From Sandaracinaceae bacterium (GTDB taxonomy: Bacteria > Myxococcota_A > Polyangia > Polyangiales > JADJQN01), in the NCBI GenBank assembly GCA_016712745.1, contig JADJQN010000017.1, forward strand, positions 1 to 10,105: a DNA stretch of 10,105 nt, written 5' to 3'. Positions 1 to 7,406 of the stretch are shown one piece after another. Each line of letters starts with the position of its first letter. Position 1 is the first letter of the stretch. The notes beneath the pieces were generated by a model, which had not been told where the DNA came from, did no database searches, and worked only from the letters and a program-made list of their open reading frames with translations. Position numbers and translations under genes: made by a program.

Positions 1-6
1 TTGAAA

Positions 7-30
7 GTAACCGTCCGACCTGTGTCGTCT
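7..30 (+). repeat. IS66 terminal inverted repeat (tnpC-side end)
   Basis: These 24 bases, starting GTAACCGTCCGACCTG, are the exact reverse complement of 2224-2247. This end lies just beyond the tnpC stop. The inverted pair delimits the IS66 element and would be the transposase binding and cleavage site. Confidence 0.93.
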
Positions 31-33
31 GGA

Positions 34-1478
34 TCAGCGGATGACGATTGAGGCCCCAGTTCCCCGGGAGTAGCTCATCGAGCTTGTTTGCCGGGTGATC
101 CTGCACGCGCCGACGACGTCGGCAAGGTAGGCGAAGGGGTTGATGTCGCGCGCTTCGCACGTCGCGATGAGCGAGTAGAGACCCGCAACGTGTTTTCCCG
201 CTTCGAGGTCGCCGACGAAGAGAAAGTTCCTTTCGTCCGAGGGCGACGCGTCAAGCGCGCGCTCAGAGATGTTGTTGTCGAGAGGGATTTTCGCGTCGTC
301 GAGAAGCGTCCGAGCTCTTGCCACTGGTTGAGGGTGTACTGAATAGCGCCTCCGAGTGCGCTCTGCGGAGGCGTGCACTGCATGTTGCGCATCGAGCCAC
401 TTCTGAGTCACGCGCGGGCGCAGCGTTGTCTTGCGAAGCTTAGGTGTTTCGGAACGGGAGGCTTGCCCCGACGAGCGCATCTCGAGCGCTTGATGTTCGA
501 CGCGGTACATCCCAGGACGAGCGCGATGGCCGCCTGCGATGGGCGCGGACCCTGTGCGTCGTAAAATGACGACGCACACGCGCGTAGCAACCAGCGCGCT
601 CGCGTGAGGCGACCTCTGCGACGACGTTGTAGGCGGCGTACCCGTCGACGAGCAGGTTCCGCGGTTGACTTGAGCACCCTCCTTAGGCGTCACCGCTTCG
701 ACTCGCTGCAAATACGTAGGCGATGTCTTGCCGTCGGTGGCGTCGCCGCCACAAACGTCCACACGCATCCAGTCTGGGTTTCTTCTCGCCGCCATCCAGC
801 GCGGCGCTCGTCTCATCCGCAGCACACGAGCGTGCGCGTGCGCACGCACTCCGAGAGACGCGTCGAGAGAGGCTCTACGATTTGTGCGCGGTGAAAGAGC
901 TCGTTCATCGTCGAGCGCGATATCGCCACCGCCTTGGCGCTTGAAATCCTGCTCGGCGGTAGATCAGAACGGAGTCCGCGCACTTGGACCGCGAGTTGAG
1001 GCCTTCAGGCTTGCGCCGTAGCGACCGCCTTCTTAACGACTTTCGGAGCACCGGGCGCTGTCAGCACGCACTCGCCGCATGCGCACCGAAGTACCTCGCA
1101 CGTGCCGGTTTGAGCACGATAGTGGCGGTACGTACTCAAAATACGCTCGTGGTCCGACCTTCTCAAGCTTCGAAACTGCGTCCCGCCACACCTGAGCACG
1201 TCTTGTCTGCGTCGGGCACCGCGTGCTCGTTGCGCACGGCCGGCATCGAATCGCGTTATCCGCTCCGTCTTGGCGTGTCGCTGCAATCCCCTGGCGTGCG
1301 CTCAACGCCGCCGAGAGACTTCGCCACGCTCGGCATCTTCTCCGACCAACGCGGACCCATCACCTTCTGAAGCTGAGAACACTGGCGTTTCGAGACTCGA
1401 GGCGTTTCCGCTTGTGCACACGCAAGCGGCACCAGAGCCGCGAGCGCGCATCCATCGGTCGACTTCCGGAACCTGCAT
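34..1478 (-). pseudogene. tnpC: IS66 transposase TnpC, multiply frameshifted
   Basis: This is the remnant of the DDE transposase of IS66. The ATG at 1478 overlaps the tnpB stop as TGATG, the usual coupled arrangement. Reading across frames, one meets SEKMPSVAKSLGG (about 1370-1330), a zinc-finger-like segment with RCACGECVLTAPGAPKVV (about 1090-1035), the segment RSTMNELFHR (about 925-890), ADETSAALDGGEKK with the first catalytic Asp (codon 815-817), LLVDGYAAYN with the second Asp (codon 644-646), and PLDNNISERAL with the catalytic Glu (codon 262-264). It ends in the conserved NFLFVG, AGLYSLIATCEA and NPFAYLADV stretch. The DDE residues all survive, but the two Asp codons and the Glu codon lie in different frames. 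Total length (about 480 codons) matches the family, so the damage is many small indels rather than one large deletion. It is not functional as written. Confidence 0.92.
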
Positions 1479-1872
1479 CAATGACGTTGGACCGGAATTT
1501 CTGAGCGCTTGTCGATCCCCCTCGGTGTCCATCGCGAAAGACGCCTTGCAGAGCGCAGGTCGATTCGTCGAGCAGCATCGTAAGCTCTCGCTTGCTTCGA
1601 GCACGATGTGCGCGCGACGCGCGTCCCTCTTCGGCATCTGTAAAACCGGCCGCGTTCAAGACGCTTCATGTAAACGACAAAGCCTCCGGCGGTCCCCCAA
1701 AGAGCACCTTCACGCGGTTCTTGGACTTGCCGACAAAGACGAAGAGATGTCCTTCGTAGACATATTCTCGATGGTGCCTTTCACAAGCGCACAGAGCCCA
1801 TCGATCTCCGTTGCGCATGTCGACAGGCTCGGTCGCGAAGTAGATGCGCACCGAGAGCGGAAGGCCTAACAT
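1478..1872 (-). pseudogene. tnpB: IS66 accessory protein TnpB (Orf2), frameshifted
   Basis: The start MLGLPLSVRIYFATEPVDMR at 1872 is the classic N-terminus of the IS66 Orf2 family. It is followed by YEGHLFVFVGKSKNRVKVLF, then a frameshift near the FGGPPEA segment. The chain continues in other frames with MKRLERGRF and later DLRSARRLSRWTPRG before a TGA at 1478-1480. Length (about 130 codons) is close to the family norm of 110-120. The role of TnpB is known only as an auxiliary protein needed for transposition in IS66. Its start overlaps the tnpA stop by seven bases, which implies translational coupling in the intact ancestor. At least two frameshifts make it non-functional here. Confidence 0.9.
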
Positions 1873-2160
1873 CCGCTCGACTCCAAGCACGCGAAGAGAC
1901 GCGCGAGCGCGGCGGTGTCGAAGTCGTGCGCGATGCGCACAACGTGCCCCGAGCGCGTGACCACTTCGAGTGCAGAGGTGGTTCGAAGGGGTGCGGGTGC
2001 CTCTTTCGCGTGAACTCGCACGAGCGCGGGCGACGACGCAAACCTCCTCCTCCACAAATAGAGCGTCGAAGGCGTCAGCCCCGCGACACCGCGAAATCAT
2101 GAATCGACTCGCCGCTCAGCTCCTGCTCGGAAAGCCACGCGCGCGCACTTCTGCAGACAT
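1866..2160 (-). pseudogene. tnpA: IS66 TnpA (Orf1), frameshifted
   Basis: This is the remnant of the small first gene of IS66, whose product carries a helix-turn-helix-like N-terminus. The probable ATG is at 2160 (MSAEVRA). After a frameshift the chain reads LSEQELSGESIHDFAVSRG. After another it reads GLTPSTLYLWRRRFASS, the recognition-helix-like segment typical of this family. The last 63 codons are open and end ALEVVTRSGHVVRIAHDFDT and LARLFACLESSGC with a TAG at 1866-1868, the usual C-terminal pattern of IS66 Orf1. Length is about 98 codons, as expected. Two frameshifts prevent a full product. Confidence 0.85.
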
Positions 2161-2223
2161 CCCTTTGCGGTGACATCCGTCACCTCCGTGACAACCAACG
2201 TCCCGCATTCACTGTCAGAACCA

Positions 2224-2247
2224 AGACGACACAGGTCGGACGGTTAC
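2224..2247 (-). repeat. IS66 terminal inverted repeat (tnpA-side end)
   Basis: This is the 24/24 identical inverted partner of 7-30, located about 65 bases upstream of the tnpA start. It directly touches the partial 160-bp-repeat remnant at 2248-2264. Confidence 0.93.
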
Positions 2248-2264
2248 GTTCGATGACTCTTTCG
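2248..2264 (+). repeat. Partial fourth copy of the 160-bp repeat (right end only)
   Basis: The 17 bases gttcgatgactctttcg match the right-hand end of the three full copies (gttccgatgactctttcg) except for one missing C. The remnant is wedged between the IS66 terminus and the IS91-type transposase scrap. Just as in the full copies, a truncated gene fragment begins immediately after the terminal tttcg. The simplest reading is that IS66 inserted into, or deleted, the rest of this copy. The missing part would lie left of the window. Confidence 0.75.
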
Positions 2265-2400
2265 CGAGGCGGTAACGATACAGCAAGACGCGTGAGCAGC
2301 GGAGGGGTCCATCTGGTGCGACCGTCCCGTCCGCAAACATCTTCTTGAGTGCGATGCGCAAACGCGGACCGAAGAACCAGCCCGAGTCAGCGTAGGGAAG
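2265..2400 (-). pseudogene. IS91-type transposase fragment
   Basis: On the minus strand the reading FGPRLRIALKKMFADGTVA is followed, after a small frame change, by MDPS and then LLTRLAVSLPPR. This resembles the C-terminal half of IS91-family (HUH, Y-type) transposases, where a segment like DGTVAVDMDPLSLLTRLA precedes PPPRFHTVRYAG. The similarity stops exactly where the repeat remnant begins, so the expected HTVRYAG motif is absent. The fragment is about 45 residues, and neither the catalytic Tyr region nor the HUH motif is in the window. The left limit is approximate. The family name is from memory of the motif and should be confirmed by a profile search. Confidence 0.5.
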
Positions 2401-2482
2401 GTAACGACATGTAGTGGTCCTAAACCTGTGCTGCGGAAGTAGTCGTTGCATCCGGCGCGGAAGTCACGACAAACTAGAAGCT

Positions 2483-3648
2483 ATGCGACCTGACGTTCTT
2501 CTTAGCTTTGATCTGTTAGCGTTGTTTGCGCTCCCACGACTGTGCTCGCACTCTGATGGCCCTGTGGCTGCCGAATGCGAATGGCCTTCGTCGTTGTGGG
2601 GAGTTTGCTCAACGCAGCTCATCCATCCACGGGTCGCCGTCGCATCGGGCCACTGCCATGGGGGTGGCTTTAGCCGCACGATGAGTTCAGCGAGAACAAC
2701 ACGACGCCCGCGCTCACGATGGGTGCGATGTGCTACACGGTGCCCGGCGTCGACTTGTCGTACTGTTTACTGAACGAGGCCGTGGACGTGCCGTTCGTCC
2801 CGCCGGCGATGGGCTGCGAGCTTATGGGATTGGGAGATGGAGGCGCCCATCCTAGGGGCCGGGCCGATTACGGCGGCATGTACTACTCGAGGGTACGAAG
2901 CGAGTCTCGAGCGTCAACGCATCGATTCGGTGAGCTCGACGGGATTTGTGGCAAGCGGGGTCCAGCATCACGCGCCAATGACTCAGCTCGCCTATTTATT
3001 CTCCGCACCCGATGGAACGTGGCGCACGCTCGGCGTGGTGCTCGATTCGGACTTCGTCTCGCACTCCTCAGGCGTGATTCTTTGCGCCGAGCATTGCGTA
3101 TATCGAGTGAAACTGGGATCGACGTAACCGTGCACGACCGCGACGGGTGCGTGGGATCCCGGACCTGAATGCAGGAACTTTCCGCGCACAAGTCAGCGCG
3201 GTGCTGAAACTGGCCAAGTTGTTACTTCGATCTCGAACCTGCATACAGCGATGGCTGGCACTCCGTATGCGACAACGCCGGTAGACGCGGGTAGTGGACT
3301 GGGTACACCGCCTTCAGATGCCGGCACAGACTTGAGGAACTGTCCCGGTCGATGCTGGCAGCAGATCGACAGGAGTGCCCACCGATTCGGGAACGCCCAC
3401 CGATTGGGAACGCCACCGATTCGAACGCCCTTCGACTCCGGATCCGTATTGACGGACGCTGGCATGGTCATCGATTCAGCAACGCCGCCGCCGGATGCTT
3501 CGATGCGAACGATTTCGGGTCCAGGGCTCAGTGGTTCTTGTTCATGCCGCGTTGGCGCAACTCGAACGAGTGGTCAATGGCCTGCCTGCTTTGTTGGCGT
3601 GGCGCTCTGGCGGGTACTGCGCTCATGCGACGTCGGCGGCGTGCGTAA
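2483..3648 (+). pseudogene. Secreted trypsin-like (S1) serine protease with MYXO-CTERM-like tail, frameshifted
   Basis: The ATG at 2483 begins a hydrophobic signal segment (LLSFDLLALFALP). CSTQLIHPRVAVASGHC carries the catalytic His (codon 2651-2653), in place of the usual TAGHC. In a second frame GVDLSYCLLNEAV carries the catalytic Asp (2752-2754), followed by PFVPPAMGCEL. The active-site region reads NDS (Ser codon 2983-2985) and then, after a one-base slip, SPIYS and APDGTWRTLGVV, consistent with an ancestral NDSGSP variant of GDSGGP. A linker rich in Pro, Thr and Asp-Ala-Gly follows (about 3260-3500). The tail is SCSCRVGATRTS, a hydrophobic stretch and LMRRRRRA before the TAA at 3646-3648, as in MYXO-CTERM sorting signals. 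Such proteins are exported and anchored at the surface. At least five frameshifts separate the parts. The length of about 388 codons would suit an intact ancestor. Confidence 0.85.
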
Positions 3649-3898
3649 GCGCAAAAACGCGCCCTCGCAGACCCTCACTCACAGCGCAGGTTTAAGCCGG
3701 ATTCGAAATCGAGTCGTGTCTGTACGTGCACGAGTGGGCCCGAGCGCGCTTGAGGAATGCTCATTGTCGACACATCGCGCGCCTATGCTCAGACGTTCTT
3801 CCCGCAGCTGGCAGGACGGCGGGCCCAACGATTTACTTCGACACAGAAGAAGCCACAAACTTTCTCTCGGAGTTCAGCAATGAGGGAGCGGAGGCGTT
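3649..3898 (+). pseudogene. Unrecognised gene remnant cut by repeat copy 1
   Basis: I recognise no family in this 250-base stretch. A plausible plus-strand reading is LIVDTSRAYAQTFFPQLAG (from about 3761), then, after one frame change, TIYFDTEEATNFLSEF and SNEGAEALR, which runs to the last base before repeat copy 1 at 3899. The second part looks more protein-like than its alternative frames, so this may be a fragment of a plus-strand gene whose end was lost at the repeat junction. No start site or terminator is visible. It could equally be non-coding. Confidence 0.3.
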
Positions 3899-4055
3899 GA
3901 GGCTAGCCAGCACAAACGCGTTCTTCGATTCGGCCGTCTGATGTGGTCGTAGAGCAAGTTTACGCCATCCGCCCTTTATGCGAAGCGGATTTCCGGGATG
4001 TCGTCCCGTTAGCTTGAGTTCGGACGTGCGGTGGCTTGTTCCGATGACTCTTTCG
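3899..4055 (+). repeat. 160-bp dispersed repeat, copy 1
   Basis: This 157-base copy runs from gaggctagcc to gactctttcg and is nearly identical to copies 2 and 3. It differs from both by caca for cata near the left end, a gcc for ata change before tccgcc, a shortened ttccgggatg in place of ttccacgtgatg, and a ggtggctt that has lost one G. It holds a small hairpin (atccgc, 12-base loop, gcggat). It has no ORF of note, no terminal inverted repeats and no obvious flanking duplication. Its left flank is an unrecognised gene remnant and its right flank leads into the beta-helix gene. Confidence 0.95.
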
Positions 4056-4165
4056 AGCCGTGCCCTGCCCATCGCACGAGCGCTCGGCTGATCAGTCCCG
4101 AATCGGACGCAGGTTGAGACGCTCTCTGGCGTATCATGTCAAAATGCGAGCGATGCGACGTATAA
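4056..4165 (+). other. Short region upstream of the beta-helix lipoprotein gene
   Basis: These 110 bases lie between the end of repeat copy 1 and the lipoprotein start. No convincing ribosome binding site is seen ahead of the GTG at 4166 or the ATG at 4175. An ATG at 4144 opens MRAMRRIS in the neighbouring frame. A basic start of this kind joined by a one-base slip to the hydrophobic segment is a possible original N-terminus. No promoter is called. Confidence 0.3.
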
Positions 4166-6545
4166 GTGATCCCGATGGCCGCGCGCGGCGCGCTTTCGCT
4201 CGTGCTTTTGAGCGCATGCACAGGCCGTCTCGAATCGGGGTTGCCGCCGGCGAGCGTCGACGGATCGGTGTTGATGGATTTGGGCACGCCGCTCGATGGC
4301 GCGCCCGCGACCGACATGGGAACCGCGCTCATCGATGGTGGGCACGATGCAGGCGTTGGCTTGCCGGGCGGGAACCTTTCGCCCGTCGCCTATGGAGAGA
4401 CATTTTATACGCTCGTTAACGCGTCGGTTTCGATCACGGACGTTCGTGCCAACGATAGCGACGCGGACGGTGACGCGCTCAGCGTCAGCGCGCACTCGAT
4501 GCCGTCGCACGGAACATTACGTCCGAAACAGGCGCAGGCACGTTCTCGTATACACCCACCAGCGGCTTCTTCGGCGAAGATTCATTCTCGTATCCATCGA
4601 CGATGGAGACGGTGGTCGGACACCGCCATCGTGAACATCCACGTCGCGCACCCACTATTATGAAAGAGACCGGCAACGATGCGAGTGCCGGCACATCGGT
4701 CGCGACGGCGTGGCAGACCCTCGAGAAAGTTAGCAGCCAGTTGGATGTTCATGCCCGCGGACGTTGTGCTCTTGAGGCGCGGTTCGCCTCTTTAGGGAAC
4801 TCCACTCTGTTGAACAGCGGCGCAGCAGGACAGCCGTCGTTGCATCGGCGCATCTGGAACGGGCGGTGATCCGGTCGTCAACGGGGCCATACTGGTCACC
4901 GTGGTGGACCGTGCACAGCGGCAATATCGCGTGCAAACGTCTCGGGCGAAGTTCGTCACGTCTTTGCATCCGGTGCATTGCAAAACCGCGCGCGTTAGCC
5001 GAACAGCGGCTGGTTGCGCACCGATTCGCGTACCACCACGAGCATCACCGACAGCGATTGACCCAACCAGAGGGCTTTTTACAGGTGCGACCGTGCGCCT
5101 GCATTCGGTCATTTTCGCGTTCGAGCGCAGCACGATTTCCGGCTCGGCGCCGGGCTCCATCTCTTTTGCGGCTGGAGTCCGCTGGTATTTGACTACCGCG
5201 ATTCGGACTGGGCCTATCTGATCGACAACAAACTCTCCTTGCTCGATGTCGCGGGCGAGTGGTTCCACGATTCGGCAGCGGGTGTTTTGTATTTCTATGC
5301 ACCCGGTGGAGTTGACCCCAATGGTCTGGCGGTAGAAGCGGCAACCCTAGACGCGGGCGTTGCGCACGCAAGGCGCCACGATCGTCGATGGCATCGCTTT
5401 CAAGTATCAGACGCAGGCCGGCGCATATTTCACGTACCTGCAAGACTTCGTGGTTGCACGCCGTTGTCACTTTAGTGATTTGAACATGGGCATCATGTCC
5501 TGGGACACCGACACAACGGCCTACGAGAATGTGATCGAGCGCACGTGGGAAAGCGGGTCCTATTTTGGTCTTGAGCGCTCGCGCGTTGAACGCAACATTT
5601 TTCGCGACGCGGCGATGATCCCCGGATATGCTGAAGATTGGTTCGGCGCGATGGGCATGAAGGTTACCGGCAACGACAGCGTTGTTAGGCACAATGAAAT
5701 CCAACGTTCTGGCAACGACGGCATCTTTCTGGGCGAGTCACGCACCGTTGTCGAAGAAAATTTTGTGAGCGAGGCCTGCAGCGTCGTGAACGACTGCGGT
5801 GGCATTTACGCGGACACACTTATCGATAGCCCGGTGCGCCGCAACATCATCCTCGACACCATCGGAAGCCGTGCAACCGCGAGTTCCACGCAACAAACGC
5901 GCTCTCGCATCGCATTCGGCATCTACTACGGACAGGACCATATGGAAGGCCTAACCGTCGAATACAATACGGTAGCCCGTGGCAGCGTCGGCATCTGGGT
6001 CGATCACACACCGAGTTCGGGCAACAACGTGAATCGCTTCAATACTCTCTTCGACAACGAAGACGCCTCAACTTGGATTCAATGACTACTCGAAGCGCGC
6101 GAGGTGCTACGCCTCCGGATCATTGCATTCCTGTGACGACATGATTCTCGACAATCTGTTTTTCTCGCTCACGTCCACTCAGCTCTCATGACGATGTATG
6201 AGGTCTACTGTGGCCCCGATCAACTGGGGAACGTTCGAGCGCAATCGCTACTACAGCGTCACCAGCCCGACGCTGATTCGTCGCGAACACTTCAACGCAG
6301 CATCGGGGCGCATCTTCACGTATACGCTTCCCGCAATGGCAAGCCTTCAGCGGCAGGACGGCACATCGTCCACGTTCCCGAGCAGTCTGGACGCCCGGAG
6401 AAGGCGAACTCCCGAGCTCTACACCAATCCGTCCCGTGGTCCGCGACGTATCACGTTGCCGGGTTCACGCATCGACCTTGAGGAAACTCGTGCCACGGAT
6501 TCTGTTGGCCTTGAACCGTACGGCTCAATCGTGTTGCTCCCGTAA
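4166..6545 (+). pseudogene. Exported lipoprotein: cadherin-like domain plus right-handed beta-helix, frameshifted
   Basis: GTG 4166 or ATG 4175 starts MAARGALSLVLLSAC, a lipoprotein signal with lipobox LSAC. A linker of Asp-Gly-Thr repeats follows (PLDGAPATDMG, DGGHDAGVG). Next is a cadherin/VCBS-like domain with NDSDADGDALSVSAHS, GAGTFSYTPTSGFFGEDSF and IDDGDGG. A parallel beta-helix begins ETGNDASAGTSVATAWQTLE, and continues in other frames with VVLLRRGS, NGAILV, NSGWLRTDSRTTTS, FTGATVRLHS, DWAYLIDNKLSLLDVAGEWF and GVLYFYAPGGVDPNG. Residues encoded at 5360-6085 are open for 241 codons and show the helix coils (YENVIERTWESGSYFG, VVRHNEIQRSGNDGIFLG, GGIYADTLIDSPVRRNIILD). After two further breaks the protein ends LEPYGSIVLLP at 6545. 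An intact ancestor would have about 790 residues. Beta-helix proteins of this type often bind or cleave polysaccharides, but the substrate is unknown. Eight or more indels break the frame. Confidence 0.85.
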
Positions 6546-6568
6546 CGATCCGCGACCGGCACCTCGCA

Positions 6569-6793
6569 TCAGAGACGCGTGTCGAGCATGAAGAGCCAGT
6601 CGCCCGTCAGCGCAGCGTACGTGATCGATCCGCTCGCCATCGCGCCGGACACGCCCGCCGAGAACGAGTCCTGCCCGGTGAGCCACAGGCCCTCGATGGG
6701 CGGCTTCGGGCGCAACCAGTGCGTGTCTCGCGTGAAATGAGTCGGCCGACGGCTCGATGCCAAGCGAGCAGCCACCCCATGCGCGCGGGTTGC
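6569..6793 (-). pseudogene. C-terminal fragment of a CrtI/retinol-saturase-like FAD oxidoreductase
   Basis: On the minus strand the reading RDTHWLRPKPPIEGLWLTGQD and then SFSAGVSGAMASGSITYAALTG, ending at a TAG at 6569-6571, matches the C-terminal FAD-contacting segment of NAD(P)/FAD-dependent amine-oxidase-fold enzymes. In that group (phytoene desaturase, carotenoid isomerase, all-trans-retinol 13,14-reductase) a WLRP-TPI-GLYLTGQD motif is typical. Only about 75 of some 500 residues remain. The natural stop is kept, and the coding similarity fades at the left edge of repeat copy 2, which therefore cuts the gene. It converges on the beta-helix gene with only 23 bases between stops. It cannot encode an enzyme. 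Confidence 0.75.
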
Positions 6794-6952
6794 GAGGCTA
6801 GCCAGCATAAACGCGTTCTTCGATTCGGCCGTCTGATGTGGTCGTAGAGCAAGTTTACATATCCGCCCTTTATGCGAAGCGAATTTCCACGTGATGTCGT
6901 CCTGTTAGCTTGAGTTCGGACGTGCGGTGGGCTTGTTCCGATGACTCTTTCG
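6794..6952 (+). repeat. 160-bp dispersed repeat, copy 2
   Basis: This 159-base copy has the same borders as copy 1 (gaggctagcc to gactctttcg). In the second quarter it shares the ggccgtctgatgtggtcgta block with copy 1. In the second half it shares ttccacgtgatg and ggtgggctt with copy 3. The gcggat arm of the hairpin has one change (gcgaat). Its left neighbour is the cut FAD oxidoreductase and its right neighbour is the cut nuoD slice, so two unrelated genes are truncated at its two borders. On the minus strand the nuoD frame runs on into the repeat as ERVIGTSPPHVR. Confidence 0.95.
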
Positions 6953-7406
6953 GCGATGGTGCCTTCGATCGTGTTGTAGACCTGATCTTTGGGCGGCATC
7001 ATGATGCGCACGTCTTCGACGTTGATAGGTCCATCGTCGGGCATCTGTGCAACTGCCTGCTCGAGGATGCGCATCGACTGACGCATCTCTTCGGTGCGAA
7101 CGAGGAAGCGGTCGTAGTTGTCGCCGTCGTGGCCAATCGGCACTTCGAAATCAAAGCGCTCGTAGAGCGAGTACGGATGCGCCTTGCGTAGCATCGTAGT
7201 CGACGCCCGTCGAACGAAGCATGGCGCCCGAGACGCCCATTTCGATCGCAAGGTCCTTCTTCAAGATGCCGATGCCCTGCGTGCGATCGATGAAGATGCG
7301 ATTGCGAAGGAGCATGCCTTCGGCCTCGAGCAAGACCTTCTCCACTTGGGGAAGGATGTCGAGCACATCTTGCTTCAGCGTTTCGGTGGGCGGCTTGGCC
7401 ATGCCA
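6953..7406 (-). pseudogene. nuoD: Internal fragment of NADH-quinone oxidoreductase subunit D (nuoD)
   Basis: The minus strand encodes the middle of the NuoD 49-kDa-type subunit of respiratory complex I. Segment 1 (7406 to about 7190) reads MAKPPTETLKQDVLDILPQ, then LLEAEGMLLRNRIFIDRTQG and GAMLRSTGVDYD. After one frameshift, segment 2 (to 6953) reads RKAHPYSLYERFDFEVPIG, GDNYDRFLVRTEEMRQSMR, PPKDQVYNTIEG. These are conserved NuoD signatures. Roughly 150 of about 400 residues are present, and both the N-terminal third and the C-terminal end are absent. Repeat copies 2 and 3 lie directly at the two ends, in the same orientation. No other nuo gene is seen, so this is a displaced slice rather than part of a nuo operon. 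It cannot function. Confidence 0.92.

Larger units (their letters stand above)
7..2247 (-). mobile_element. IS66-family insertion sequence, complete in length but decayed
   Basis: The element is bounded by two identical 24-bp inverted termini that begin GTAACCGTCCG when read inward, which fits the GTAA-type ends of the IS66 family. Inside, on the minus strand, lie remnants of the three family genes in the usual order tnpA, tnpB, tnpC, with the family's short overlaps at the joints (ATGTTAG between tnpA and tnpB, TGATG between tnpB and tnpC). At about 2.24 kb it is slightly shorter than typical members. Every gene carries several frameshifts, so as written it encodes no working transposase. 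IS66 normally makes an 8-bp target duplication. The base run left of the element (ttgaaa, cut by the window edge) does not match the right flank (gttcgatg), so no duplication is seen. The right end abuts a remnant of the 160-bp repeat found elsewhere in the window. Confidence 0.93.

Noticed and set aside
34..849. A long open frame of 271 codons that could be called as an intact gene
   Set aside because: Only its last 90 or so codons match IS66 TnpC. The earlier part is out-of-frame transposase text, so it is a piece of the broken tnpC and not a separate gene.
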